From the NCBI RefSeq assembly GCF_022811845.1, contig NZ_CP064268.1, positions 1 through 64,000 on the forward strand: 64,000 nt of DNA, given 5' to 3'. Below, in pieces: positions 17,974 through 27,510 of the stretch. The first letter of the stretch is position 1, and each line of letters begins with the position of its first letter. Position numbers and translations under genes: made by a program. The DNA is from Bacillus pseudomycoides. GTDB lineage: Bacteria; Bacillota; Bacilli; Bacillales; Bacillaceae_G. The notes beneath the pieces were generated by a model. That model made no database searches. It had not been told where the DNA came from and saw only the letters and a list, made by a program, of their open reading frames with translations.

Positions 17974-19909
17974 ACAAACGCAACTCCTTCGCTTTTTCCG
18001 CTATCAATTTTCGTGTTTGTTTAAATTCATAGGAAGTTGGCATAGTAGATAATAATTCTAACAATTTACTGTTCTCTACTTTTCTTGTGTCTGAATTATA
18101 CTGACCAAGTAATTCCGTAAATTGTTCATCCGATCCACGAATTTTTGTTAGAACACGTTGTACTAACTGAATATCAAAAGCTTCTTCTCTACTAAGAGGA
18201 GCGTTTAGCGGAATGTTATTTAGGAAATTGCTGATTTGACGAATAATACGCCATCCGATTCCCAAGTTTCGACTACAATTTTGTAATTCAATGTGCAAAT
18301 CCCAGAGGAACTTAGATTCATTTTTATGTAATGAAATTTCACGTTCTTTTCTTTTGAATGTTTCGTATTCATCAAATGTAAATGGCTCTGACTTCGGTAT
18401 AAATGATTCTTGTTTACGTTGTTCTTCCATTTGTAGCACATTGGAATATGGCTGCATGTTTAAAGTAATTACATTTGCTCGGTCTAATACTTTATCAGAG
18501 AATTGGAATGTAGATTCATCAAGATTTACAGTTCCAACAAAAATCACGTTACTTCCTATACGTAAAGTAGGTGGAAATACATTTTGGTTGTAGATTCTTG
18601 CACTAAACTCTTCATTATACAAACGCAAGATTCGTTTATTTTCTTCCAACTCAAGTACCGATAAGAATTGTGAGAAATAATGTTCAACGCGCGCAAGATT
18701 CATTTCGTCAAAGCAAACGATATGTAAGTCTTCACTATAATCTTTAGCACGAGCTAAGATATTCATCACACCGGAATCTCCTGGGCGATATACGTTATGC
18801 AATGTATCTAAATACCCAATTACATCTGCATCATCTTGCCAAAACGGACGAACCGGTACAAATAACATTTGGTCTTTGTTTAGTTTCAAAGCATTTGCAT
18901 AACATTGGACAAGCTTCGATTTTCCAGTACCACTCATACCAGCTAAAATTACAAGACTTCCCGTTTTCATTGCAGTATGGAAATTATATAAATCTTTAGT
19001 ATCATAATAGAGTCCTAAACGTTTGCATTCATTTTGAAATACTTCCATAAACTCATCTTCTCTGTAAGCACTATAGTGCTCTTCGGTTGTAACAGGTTCT
19101 ACAGGTTCGTCATCTAATAATTGCTCTTTTGGAGCGTCTTGTATTTCTAATCCGCCAATAGGTTCTCCATGTTCTTCAAGCAAACCTTGCAATTCAACGT
19201 ATTGTTTTGAATCCATAAAAAGAACCTGGTCATGCACATAACTATTCATGACATATTCCGTTTGTAAATTGATGGAATTCACTTGGTTTGATGATGTATG
19301 GAATCGAAAACCACCATGAGCGTAATCATGTTTTTCAAATGCACCGTATAGTGTATATTCCTGCCTGTCTGTTCGATGTTTCCATAAAATCATAGATGGA
19401 GTATCGTCATCATCCTTAGAGATTTGTTTATTGTCCCCTATATATTTTCGACCCTGTAATTGTTGTTCAAACACCTCTTTTGTACGTTCAGTCGTTTCTT
19501 CTGAAAACATAGGAATTGTCTCCAAAATTGTATCAGGAAGGAAATAATCAGACTTTTTAACAATAGTTACATCCCTCGCTACATGGAACTCCATTCCTCC
19601 GACTGGTTTTTTTAACTCCACTTTAAAAAAGAGAATATAGCGATTTAGAAAGTCACGAAGTGCTTCCTTTCTGTCGAAGTCGTTTCTAGTAACATCATCA
19701 TAAAAACCCCAATTATTTAACTCTTCCACATAACAACATACATCTCTTATCTGTCGAGGGAAATTTTCAGGCGGCGTAGAAATGATTCGTATATAAAATT
19801 GTAAATTATTGTTTCGATTGATAATAACAGAATTTTTTCCTGTTGAAACCTCTCCGTCATTTGCTAAAATCCCTGCAATATCAATATCCCATTTTTTTGC
19901 TCCGTACAT
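17957..19909 (-). CDS. McrB-like AAA+ NTPase (type IV restriction-like)
   Basis: This 650-aa protein has an N-terminal part of about 280 residues without a named domain, which would be the target-recognition part. It then has an AAA+ module: Walker A GMSGTGKS (324-331), Walker B IVCFDEMN (397-404) and GTVNLDES (459-466) at the place of the McrB GTPase motif (MNxxD), with DRANV (476-480) after it. McrB-type proteins form hexamers that translocate DNA using GTP and activate the McrC nuclease. ATG 19909 begins one base after the stop of the upstream coiled-coil gene, so the three genes form one transcript. Whether this variant uses GTP or ATP cannot be read from the sequence. Confidence 0.8.
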   Translation of the reverse strand: MYGAKKWDIDIAGILANDGEVSTGKNSVIINRNNNLQFYIRIISTPPENFPRQIRDVCCYVEELNNWGFYDDVTRNDFDRKEALRDFLNRYILFFKVELKKPVGGMEFHVARDVTIVKKSDYFLPDTILETIPMFSEETTERTKEVFEQQLQGRKYIGDNKQISKDDDDTPSMILWKHRTDRQEYTLYGAFEKHDYAHGGFRFHTSSNQVNSINLQTEYVMNSYVHDQVLFMDSKQYVELQGLLEEHGEPIGGLEIQDAPKEQLLDDEPVEPVTTEEHYSAYREDEFMEVFQNECKRLGLYYDTKDLYNFHTAMKTGSLVILAGMSGTGKSKLVQCYANALKLNKDQMLFVPVRPFWQDDADVIGYLDTLHNVYRPGDSGVMNILARAKDYSEDLHIVCFDEMNLARVEHYFSQFLSVLELEENKRILRLYNEEFSARIYNQNVFPPTLRIGSNVIFVGTVNLDESTFQFSDKVLDRANVITLNMQPYSNVLQMEEQRKQESFIPKSEPFTFDEYETFKRKEREISLHKNESKFLWDLHIELQNCSRNLGIGWRIIRQISNFLNNIPLNAPLSREEAFDIQLVQRVLTKIRGSDEQFTELLGQYNSDTRKVENSKLLELLSTMPTSYEFKQTRKLIAEKAKELRLYGHTV

Positions 19910-19910
19910 G

Positions 19911-21092
19911 CTACATAACCCTCTCTCTTCTTCCGTTATATTGGCTCAATAACTCTCTTACTTCATTGAAATCTTTACAAATTTTGATTTTTTTCTTGTC
20001 TAGCTGTGAATACGAATCGTTTGTATTCAATAGCATCTGGTTTTGATGATTGAGTTCGTATGATAAAATCCAATAATCTTCATAGTCTATTGTAAATGGA
20101 TAATTATGGACATCATCTGATTCTACAAAATTAAATTCGATTCTTTCATTTTGAAATGGTTGTGTAAATGGAGGTTTTCCAATTACAAGAATTCGAGTTT
20201 TATTTGTTTGATTCAAAGTTGCTTTAATTTCAGTCGTTGTTTTGTTAGCAGAACATTCCTTTGTTACTTCTTGTAGTTGTTTCTCGTTCATTTGTTTTGC
20301 ATGTAAATGATTTAATTCACCTTGCAAAGTTTTTATTTTTTCTTCGTACTCGTCTTTTTCTTTATTCCATTTACCTGTTCCCTCCGTGTACTCGTTAGTC
20401 ATTGTTTCGTTTTCTTTTAATAACTCGCTATACAATCGGGTTTTTTCATTTAGTTTTTCAGTGGTTTTCTTATTGTTTTCTATCAACTCTTCTATCTTTT
20501 TCTTGTGATTTTCATCGCGTTTTTCCAACTCCTTCTTCAAATTTTCTACCTTTTGTTCGAGTTGTTGTATCTTCTTTTGGTCTTTTTTAGAGGTTGTCGT
20601 TTCCTCTTTTGTTTTTTCGTTAGAAACTGATTTTTGTTTTGTCATCGGTTTTTTATCGTCCGATTCAGTGTTTTCTGATTTAAGTGTAATGGATTCATTC
20701 GGAAGATTTAATAATTCGCTCTGTTCGTCTTGTAAAAATGCATACAATTGAACTGCCTTTTTTTCTTGGTCTTCAAAAAATAGTTTTGCAAATACCGTAG
20801 CCGCATTACTGTGCTCTGCAACATTTACTAGTTCGTTTACCTCTTTACCTACCAACGATAATCCCTCTAGTAGATTTGGCTGGATTCCTTTGGACCAGGA
20901 CATTAATTTTGGATAATTCTTTGGTTCAAACAAGTTTGAAATAAGCATATTTCTATTTGTTTTATTAATGATATCCTTAATTTTATTAGTCCGGATACCA
21001 TTAAATGTAATTTTTTGTTTTGTGTATATTTGAACCAAAATTTCATTACTAAATTTAGGTAGCAACCATCGCCACACATCTTTACCAGACAT
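19911..21092 (-). CDS. Coiled-coil protein, first gene of McrBC-like operon
   Basis: A 393-aa protein. I chose ATG 21092 behind AGAAGGGA; the frame is open 10 codons upstream without a better RBS. Residues about 1-110 are helical and might be a recognition or adaptor domain. Residues about 130-270 are a highly charged Lys/Glu-rich coiled coil, and the C-terminal 110 residues are alpha/beta-like (TRILVIGKPPF segment). No catalytic motif is seen. Position directly before mcrB-like and mcrC-like genes with 1-base spacing suggests a specificity or structural subunit. Coiled-coil partners of McrBC relatives are known, but I cannot assign this one to a described type. Confidence 0.65.
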   Translation of the reverse strand: MSGKDVWRWLLPKFSNEILVQIYTKQKITFNGIRTNKIKDIINKTNRNMLISNLFEPKNYPKLMSWSKGIQPNLLEGLSLVGKEVNELVNVAEHSNAATVFAKLFFEDQEKKAVQLYAFLQDEQSELLNLPNESITLKSENTESDDKKPMTKQKSVSNEKTKEETTTSKKDQKKIQQLEQKVENLKKELEKRDENHKKKIEELIENNKKTTEKLNEKTRLYSELLKENETMTNEYTEGTGKWNKEKDEYEEKIKTLQGELNHLHAKQMNEKQLQEVTKECSANKTTTEIKATLNQTNKTRILVIGKPPFTQPFQNERIEFNFVESDDVHNYPFTIDYEDYWILSYELNHQNQMLLNTNDSYSQLDKKKIKICKDFNEVRELLSQYNGRRERVM

Positions 21093-21749
21093 ATATTCCC
21101 TTCTTTCTAAGAGTAATTTCATTTTGTTAATATTAAGTGATTGAACCTGCTTACATGATTATCTCTCCTTTCAAGACATTGAATAAAATGTACAACATAT
21201 CTATTGTATTAAAAATTATAAAAATATGAATATAAAGCATCTTAGCTTTCTAATCGTTATGTTTGTAATTTTCTGGTTTTTATAATCTAAATGATTGAAG
21301 TAATCTTTTTGTTCCAAAAGGTACAATTTTCTGTACACAGGCTAAAGTAAGTTGAAAAATGTCATCCTTTTAATTTGATGCAGATAAACTTTTGGGAATA
21401 TCCATACAGGATTAAAGGAACAGATTTATTTAACAAGAACGTGTAATCATTTTCTGTAAAATCATTGTAATATTTGTAATGGAAAGGTTAAAAATAGAAA
21501 TTAGCCTTTGATTCTAACAGCATTTTTAAACGTATGATGAGTTTTTAAGAAAGAGTAAATCAATTGCCTTTAACGTGATATAAAAGAAAAAATTAGGACC
21601 TTTATGTGTGTTAAATGACTATAAATAGCAATGTTTAGGGTATTCAAGTTTATTTCAATTTAAAGTGATTTTAACACCGGTGAAACAACAATTTTTAGAA
21701 TTATTAGTACAATTAAAGTATAAAATTTAATTGTAAAGAAGGGATCATT
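21093..21749. other. Leader of defence operon and intergenic region
   Basis: On the minus strand a strong SD (AAAGGAGAG, about 21163-21171) is followed by ATGTAA at 21156-21151, a minimal start-stop pair, 60 bases before the first gene. The rest is AT-rich with no gene recognised. The methyltransferase RBS is at the right end. Confidence 0.5.
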
Positions 21750-22463
21750 TTGAGCGAAACAATTAGTAGTTATGAAGATTTATTAGAGATGTTAGATTCA
21801 TTATTACGTGAACCAACTCAGTTTTGGGATGATTTTTATTCTAATCGTGAAAAAGGAATCCCCTTTTTTGCTAATAAACCAGATGAGAATTTAGTGAAAT
21901 ATTTTGAGGGAAAATTATTTAATCCAGGAAAAGTCCTGGAACTCGGATGTGGTCCAGGCAGGAATGCAATTTACTTTGCTAAAAAAGGATGTTTAGTTGA
22001 TGCAGTAGATTTATCGCAAGAATCAATTCAATGGGCGACAGAACGAGCGAAAGAACAAAATGTAAATGTAAATTTTATTTGCGACAATATTTTTGACTTA
22101 CAAATTGAAGAGGGAGCATATGATATTGTGTATGATTCGGGATGTCTTCATCACATTGCTCCACACAGAAGAATAAGTTATATAAATTTGGTAAAAAAAG
22201 CTTTAAAACCAAATGGGCATTTTGCAATCACTTGCTTTGTTCAAGGTGGAGAATTAGGTGGAGCAGACATAACAGATTGGGAAGTATACAGACTACGAAG
22301 TCTTAAAGGAGGACTAGGATTTACAGATGAAAAGCTAAGAACCATTTTTAAAGACTTCTCTGAAATAGAAATACGTAAGATGAAAGAAATTAAACAATCA
22401 AATGAAGTATTTGGTGTGCCTGCGCTATGGACAGCCTTATTTATGAAAGAGTCTACTAAATAA
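21750..22463 (+). CDS. Class I SAM-dependent methyltransferase
   Basis: A 237-aa cytoplasmic methyltransferase. The SAM-binding motif VLELGCGPGRNAIYFA is at about residues 66-81, then an acidic end of beta 2 (VDAVDLS) and the motif IV/post region YDIVYDSGCLHHI. The layout resembles TehB-like and small-molecule methyltransferases, not DNA methyltransferases: no DPPY/NPPY motif is present. TTG start behind AAGAAGGGA. It is transcribed divergently from the McrBC-like operon, but nothing shows that they work together. Substrate unknown. Confidence 0.75.
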   Translation: MSETISSYEDLLEMLDSLLREPTQFWDDFYSNREKGIPFFANKPDENLVKYFEGKLFNPGKVLELGCGPGRNAIYFAKKGCLVDAVDLSQESIQWATERAKEQNVNVNFICDNIFDLQIEEGAYDIVYDSGCLHHIAPHRRISYINLVKKALKPNGHFAITCFVQGGELGGADITDWEVYRLRSLKGGLGFTDEKLRTIFKDFSEIEIRKMKEIKQSNEVFGVPALWTALFMKESTK

Positions 22464-22850
22464 TGAAAAAAGATGTATTACTATAAGTAAATTATATTAT
22501 TTATTTTCACTAGCAAGGATTACATAAAAAAAATAGCCGACTCCTTAACGTACAGGGATTCGGCTATTTTTTGTCTAAAATGTGTCTAAGCGTACAATTT
22601 TCCCAAAATGATATGGTGACCCCATGCCCATCAACTTAAGGTTTTGGTGTCCCCCCACAACGATAAAAATAAACTTGGTTGCCATAAAAGACATCACGTT
22701 TTCATTCTGAAAGCATTATAGAAGTTTAACCTAATATATAGCAGGTACCGACTATTAAGTAATGGGATTAGTCGCTACATCAATAAAGATAATTTAAATT
22801 AAAAAAACACCTTTCATTAATGTTGAGTGAAAGGTGTTTTGAATTTTTAA
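22464..22850. other. Intergenic: Tn3-type end and left part of IS231-type cassette
   Basis: It contains the hairpin GACTCCTTAACG...CGGCTATTTTTT, a 38-bp Tn3-type terminal repeat (22586-22623) and the left end of the cassette starting at 22623. A T-rich hairpin (AAACACCTTTCA / TGAAAGGTGTTT, 22803-22838) is a likely terminator for the membrane-protein gene. Confidence 0.6.
22586..22623 (-). repeat. 38-bp Tn3-family-type terminal repeat
   Basis: Its outer end reads GGGGTCACCATATCATTTT and its inner end TGTACGCTTAG. It shares its last base with the IS231-type cassette that begins at 22623. An inner hairpin like that of 14881-14906 is present. Confidence 0.7.
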
Positions 22851-23306
22851 TTATAATTCATCTTCTTCAGCTTTGTTATGATTATATTTACCAAATCCAT
22901 ACATACATAAACCGAAAAGTACCCCCCATATAATGTTGCCAGTAAGGTCTCTCATAGTAATTGTTTCTCCAGATAACTGTGGTAAAAAAGTATATAAAGC
23001 ATAGAAAATAAAGCCTGAAATTATCGAATTTCGTATCAATGTTTTATTATTTGCATAACGTAAGTATACTTTTTTTATACGCATCATTATAAATATATAA
23101 GATGATGTTATTAAAAGAATAATTAAGGATAGCGTACCAAGTGATGTCACTTCTTTATTTAAAATCACATCATATATGATAGCTCCAAAGCAGATAAAAA
23201 GAGCTAGCATCCCAGCGTTTGCCATTATTTCAAAGGCTGTATTTTGTTCTCGTTCATCAACAGAAGTACCCTTACCAAAAAGATAAAATTTTAATAGCTT
23301 AGACAT
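22851..23306 (-). CDS. Small integral membrane protein, partner of XRE regulator
   Basis: A 151-aa protein with four hydrophobic segments (about residues 27-48, 56-77, 95-115 and 124-145) and a charged C-terminal tail. ATG 23306 overlaps the regulator stop as TAATG, with GGGAGGAAG upstream, so translation is coupled. Pairs of a short XRE repressor and a membrane protein of this kind (DUF6773/DUF2178-like) are common in Firmicutes. Their function is not known to me. Passenger of the IS231-type cassette. Confidence 0.65.
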   Translation of the reverse strand: MSKLLKFYLFGKGTSVDEREQNTAFEIMANAGMLALFICFGAIIYDVILNKEVTSLGTLSLIILLITSSYIFIMMRIKKVYLRYANNKTLIRNSIISGFIFYALYTFLPQLSGETITMRDLTGNIIWGVLFGLCMYGFGKYNHNKAEEDEL

Positions 23307-23500
23307 TAATCTTCCTCCCAAAATAAATCATTTAATGTAACACCTAAACCTTTGCAAATTTCAATACATAATTTCAAAGATGGGTTGTATTCGCCTTTTT
23401 CTATTAGACCGATTGTCTGTCTACTTACATTTGTTAATTTTGCTAATTCCCCCTGTGTCATACCCTTTTCAAGTCGAATTCGCTTTACTTTGGTAAGCAT
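23306..23500 (-). CDS. XRE-family HTH transcriptional regulator
   Basis: A 64-aa protein consisting almost entirely of one helix-turn-helix (RLEKGMTQGELAKLTNVSRQ and TIGLIEKGEYNPS), ending DLFWEED as usual for this short class. ATG 23500 is preferred because TTGGAGG precedes it by five to nine bases; the frame runs five codons further. It probably represses its own two-gene operon through the palindrome at 23531-23548. Confidence 0.85.
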   Translation of the reverse strand: MLTKVKRIRLEKGMTQGELAKLTNVSRQTIGLIEKGEYNPSLKLCIEICKGLGVTLNDLFWEED

Positions 23501-23530
23501 ATTAGAAGCCTCCAATACATTTATTTCCTT

Positions 23531-23548
23531 TGTAATATATATATTACA
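23531..23548. promoter_or_regulatory. Perfect 18-bp palindrome, likely operator of XRE gene
   Basis: TGTAATATATATATTACA is followed by a partial second copy (GTAATATATATAC, 23552-23564). It lies 30 bases upstream of the regulator start. Confidence 0.55.
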
Positions 23549-23699
23549 TTAGTAATATATATACGTCAATGGTTAGAGGTTTTAACACCCTATATTTCCA
23601 GAGATATCCCTATACAAATCAACTTTATAAATTTGTATCTATAAAATTAAAAAAACACTATTCTTTTTGTAGAAGTATACAGAAAGGATGACTTTTTTT

Positions 23700-25136
23700 A
23701 TGCATCGTTCGATTCAAGATGAATTACAACTATTTGCTGAAGAATTACACCAATATCTTACTCCTTCATTTTTAGACAGACTTGCTAGAGAACTGGATTT
23801 TGTACAACGAAAGCGTAAGTTTTCGGGCCACGATTTAGCCACTATCTGTGTTTGGATTAGTCAACGGGTAGCGAGTGATTCTTTAGTTAGACTGTGCAGT
23901 CAACTTCATGCAGCTACAGGAACTCTTATTAGTCCGGAAGGACTCAATAAACGTTTCAATAAAAAAGCTGTTTGCTTTTTAAAACATATTTTCTCTGTAT
24001 TATTAAAAAATAAAATTTGTGAAACATCAGTAATTCCAAGCTCTTCAACCGCTTATTTTCAACGAATTCGTATTTTAGATGCAACGATTTTCCAAGTGCC
24101 AAAACATTTAGCTAATGTGTATCCTGGATCAGGTGGTTGTGCACAAACAGCGGGTATAAAAATTCAGTTAGAATATGATTTACACAGTGGACAATTTTTA
24201 AATTTTCAAGTTGAACCAGGGAAAAATAATGATAAAACCTTTGGAACAGAGTGTTTAGCGACATTACGTCCTGGAGACCTCTGTATTCGGGACTTAGGCT
24301 ATTATTCACTGGATGATTTAGATCAAATGGATCAACGTGGTGTGTATTATATATCACGACTCAAATTAAACAATATGGTGTATATCAAAAATCAATTTCC
24401 TGAATACTTTCGAAATGGGACAGTAAAAAAACAGTCTCAGTACATCAAAGTTGATTTAGAACAAATTATGAATACCTTAAAACCGGGGCAGGTCTATGAA
24501 ATAAAAGATGCTTATATTGGAAAAGATACAAAACTATTCACTCGGGTGATTATGTATCGATTAACAGAAAAACAACTTCGTGAACGTAGGAAAAAACAAG
24601 TGTATACGGAAAGTAAGAAGGGCATTACATATTCAGAAAAAAGCAAACGATTAGCTGGTATGAACATATATGTTACCAATACACCTTGGGAGATTGTTCC
24701 GATGGAACAAATACATGATTTTTACTCTCTCCGCTGGCAAATTGAAATCATTTTTAAAACTTGGAAATCCTTATTTCAAATTCATCATTGGCAAAATATC
24801 AAACAAGAGCGGTTAGAATGCCATGTTTATGGAAAGCTCATTGCCATTTTTCTATGTTCTTCTACTATGTTTAAGATGCGACAATTGATTTTACAAAAGA
24901 AACAAAAGGAATTAAGCGAATATAAAGCAATTGGAATGATTCAAGATCATTTATACATTTTGTATCAAGCCATACAACAAAACACCCAAGAAATAACAAA
25001 GACTCTTATCCGTCTGTTCCACCTTCTACAGAAGAATGGACGGAAATCTCACCGATATGAGAAGAAAACAGTCTTTGATATTTTGGGTGTTGTCTATGAG
25101 TATAATGGATTGAGAAGACAAAAGAAATCTGCATAA
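23700..25136 (+). CDS. IS231 transposase (IS4 family)
   Basis: A 478-aa transposase, complete. The IS4 signature is present as YSLRWQIEIIFKTWK and the first Asp region as RILDATIFQVP. Start at ATG 23700 behind AGAAAGGA; the frame is open four codons further upstream. It is most similar to the copy at 2626-4059 over its middle and C-terminal parts. Confidence 0.9.
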   Translation: MHRSIQDELQLFAEELHQYLTPSFLDRLARELDFVQRKRKFSGHDLATICVWISQRVASDSLVRLCSQLHAATGTLISPEGLNKRFNKKAVCFLKHIFSVLLKNKICETSVIPSSSTAYFQRIRILDATIFQVPKHLANVYPGSGGCAQTAGIKIQLEYDLHSGQFLNFQVEPGKNNDKTFGTECLATLRPGDLCIRDLGYYSLDDLDQMDQRGVYYISRLKLNNMVYIKNQFPEYFRNGTVKKQSQYIKVDLEQIMNTLKPGQVYEIKDAYIGKDTKLFTRVIMYRLTEKQLRERRKKQVYTESKKGITYSEKSKRLAGMNIYVTNTPWEIVPMEQIHDFYSLRWQIEIIFKTWKSLFQIHHWQNIKQERLECHVYGKLIAIFLCSSTMFKMRQLILQKKQKELSEYKAIGMIQDHLYILYQAIQQNTQEITKTLIRLFHLLQKNGRKSHRYEKKTVFDILGVVYEYNGLRRQKKSA

Positions 25137-25386
25137 TTTTTGAAATTTGGCCGATTGAGGTTTATTTGGCATGTTCATTTTTAAGAGTACAAAGTATTTT
25201 AAGAGTTTTTTCGTCCATATGAACGAAAGATCATTTTATTTCCATTCTTAAGTTGATGGGCATGTATAGTGACCCCTACTAGGCGATATACTTGCTCAAA
25301 TAATTAGTATGGAAGCTTTTTTCATTATTAATATTCCTTTCGTCATTTTGACATTACACATTTATAAAGAAAAAGAGGATAAACTA

Positions 25387-26268
25387 TTGAAAATTAGACA
25401 AGGAAAATATGAAGAAATAAAATTACGCGGTAGAATTCCAGGAATGATTGAATATCTAGAGGACACAATGCTTTCAACTGATTTTCACTATTCTATTCCT
25501 CCTCACTGGCATAGAAGTATTGAAATTAGCCTAGTAGTATATGGAGAAGTTTTTTTGTATGTGAATGGGCAAAAAAAGAAAGTATCAGCTGGCGAATTTA
25601 TTTTTGTAAACAGTGGAGATGTTCATGAACTTGAAAAGGTTAAAAATACAAGTTGTGCAGTAATGATGTTAATTATTTCTTATGAATTTCTTAAAGAGGT
25701 AAATGAAGATTTTGATAAATATAGATTTAATATAAAAGAATCCGTTGTTCAGAAAACAAACCTTCAACAAATATTTTGTGAATTAAAGGAATTAGTCATA
25801 AGTTCTGATGATTTAAGTTATATAAAAATTAATAGTTTGATTTATGAAATCGTTTATATTCTATTGCGATACTTTAAAGATGGGGAGAATGTAGACAATG
25901 ATTTTCAACTTGGGAATAGACAGAAGCAGATGATTACGTATATTTATGAACATTACGATGAAGAACTCAAACTGAAAGATGTAGCCCGTCATTTTTTTGT
26001 AAGTGAAGAACATTTTTCCCGTATGTTCAAAAAATCCTTCGGATCAAATTTCACCTCTTTTTTAACGAGATACAGGCTCTATAAAGCTTATGAAGATATT
26101 ATCAGTAGTACAAATTCTATAAAAGACATAGCAATAAAACATGGATTTCCAAATGTAAAATCATTTATTTCACAATTCAAGGGGAAATATGGATATACAC
26201 CATTGCAGTATAGAAAAAATATCAGATCAAAAAATGACCATAATTGCATCAAATATAAACAACAATAA
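25387..26268 (+). CDS. AraC-family transcriptional regulator with cupin sensor domain
   Basis: A 293-aa regulator. The N-terminal part has a cupin-like fold with HWHRSIEIS and VNGQKKKVSAGEFIFVNSGDVHE (about residues 40-80), which binds a small ligand. The C-terminal 100 residues hold two HTH motifs of the AraC type (LKLKDVARHFFVSEEHFSRMFKK and IKDIAIKHGFPNVKSFISQFK). I place the start at TTG 25387 because AGAGGA lies 7 bases before it; the frame is open 26 more codons. A terminator follows, so the esterase and PAP2 genes downstream are separate transcripts that it may control. Confidence 0.8.
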   Translation: MKIRQGKYEEIKLRGRIPGMIEYLEDTMLSTDFHYSIPPHWHRSIEISLVVYGEVFLYVNGQKKKVSAGEFIFVNSGDVHELEKVKNTSCAVMMLIISYEFLKEVNEDFDKYRFNIKESVVQKTNLQQIFCELKELVISSDDLSYIKINSLIYEIVYILLRYFKDGENVDNDFQLGNRQKQMITYIYEHYDEELKLKDVARHFFVSEEHFSRMFKKSFGSNFTSFLTRYRLYKAYEDIISSTNSIKDIAIKHGFPNVKSFISQFKGKYGYTPLQYRKNIRSKNDHNCIKYKQQ

Positions 26269-26313
26269 AAATACGTTTCATGTTACATTTTGTACATGGA
26301 ACGTATTTTTATT
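26268..26313 (+). terminator. Rho-independent terminator after araC-type gene
   Basis: AAATACGTTTCATGT pairs with ACATGGAACGTATTT, followed by a T-rich run. Confidence 0.8.
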
Positions 26314-26400
26314 TCGTAATAGTGCATGAAGTAAGATTCAATGGAGGTTTATACAATTATATAACCCAAAGCACTTAAATTAAGAAAGGACGAATACTAG

Positions 26401-27510
26401 ATGACTAGAAAATATGACTTAGGCCTTTTAGAAAAAATTCAAGAAAAACAAGAAACCATCCATGTACAAGGGGCAGAAGTCTTAGTAAAAAATATACCAG
26501 ATTGCGATGAAAAAGGAGCGATGGATCCACGTCTTTATAAAGACACAAAGGTTCAAATGAATGTAATGAGGTTTATGCCTAAAAACATGATAAAAATGGA
26601 TGATTCTGAAAAATCGATAAAGAATATGCGAAAACAATTTAATAGTGTTAAAAGTGTTCCCATTGTCACTAAAGACATTAATATTACGCATAAAACAGTT
26701 AAAGCAGAAGATGGGTATGGTATTCCAATCAGAATTTATACCAGTATTTCTAAACGAGAGAATGCGCCAATTTTATACTTTATTCATGGTGGAGGATTCA
26801 TGGCTGGATCACCAGATGTGATAGAAGAACTTGTGAAATTGATAGTAGAAAAAACAGATATACTAGCTATTTCTGTGGATTATCGATTAGCTCCAGAAAA
26901 TCCTTTTCCAATTGGGCATACAGATTGTTACACCACTTTAAAGTGGATTTATGAGAATGCTGACACATTAGGTGGTGATAAAAATAATATCTTTGTGGCA
27001 GGTGATAGTGCAGGAGGAAACTTAACGCAATATTGTACAACCAGAGATATGGAAGATGGTGGGAAGTGCGTTAAGGGACAGTTACTTCTGTATCCTACAC
27101 TTAATATGTGTGACTATGAGGATGAATTTTATTCTTGGAGTATAGACAAGTATGAAATTGCTCCTAAGTATAAAAAAGGATTAGAAAAAATGCTGAATAT
27201 AATGCATTCAATGGTCGGGAATATGTCAGAAATACTTGGTACTCAAAAAACTAATTCTAAATATTTAAGTCCATATGTTGATGTATCCCCAGACTATCCA
27301 AGTACATTTATTACGGTCGGAGAACATGATTTTTTAACGATAGAATGTTTAGCGTATGCAGCTAAATTGACTAAAAAAGGAGTTGAAACTGAGACAGTCC
27401 TCTATCGTGGTTTAGGGCACGCTTACGGAGATAATGTAGGTGTCTATCCTCAAAGTGAGGATTTAGCAATTGAGATGGGGAATTTTATATTAAAACATAG
27501 TGAGAGGTAA
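26401..27510 (+). CDS. Alpha/beta hydrolase, hormone-sensitive-lipase-type esterase
   Basis: A 369-aa esterase of the HSL/acetyl-esterase family. The oxyanion-hole motif HGGG is at 129-132, the nucleophile elbow GDSAGG at 201-206 with Ser 203, the family motif DYRLAPENPFP lies between, and the likely catalytic His is in GLGHAYG near residue 347. No signal peptide, so cytoplasmic. ATG follows AAAGGACG. Its stop overlaps the first possible PAP2 start (TAATG), so the two form an operon. Such enzymes hydrolyse short acyl esters; the substrate is unknown. Confidence 0.85.
   Translation: MTRKYDLGLLEKIQEKQETIHVQGAEVLVKNIPDCDEKGAMDPRLYKDTKVQMNVMRFMPKNMIKMDDSEKSIKNMRKQFNSVKSVPIVTKDINITHKTVKAEDGYGIPIRIYTSISKRENAPILYFIHGGGFMAGSPDVIEELVKLIVEKTDILAISVDYRLAPENPFPIGHTDCYTTLKWIYENADTLGGDKNNIFVAGDSAGGNLTQYCTTRDMEDGGKCVKGQLLLYPTLNMCDYEDEFYSWSIDKYEIAPKYKKGLEKMLNIMHSMVGNMSEILGTQKTNSKYLSPYVDVSPDYPSTFITVGEHDFLTIECLAYAAKLTKKGVETETVLYRGLGHAYGDNVGVYPQSEDLAIEMGNFILKHSER

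Larger units (their letters stand above)
22623..25264. mobile_element. 2.6-kb IS231-type cassette carrying regulator and membrane-protein genes
   Basis: The ends are CATGCCCATCAACTTAAG (22623) and GTTGATGGGCATG (ending 25264). Flanking 11-mers TATGGTGACCC (22612-22622) and TATAGTGACCC (25265-25275) differ at one base and look like an aged target duplication. The passengers lie upstream of the transposase and are divergent from it, as in the two other cassettes. Confidence 0.7.

Noticed and set aside
21750..22463. DNA methyltransferase partner of the McrBC-like operon
   Set aside because: It lacks the DPPY/NPPY-type motif of DNA methyltransferases and is transcribed divergently.
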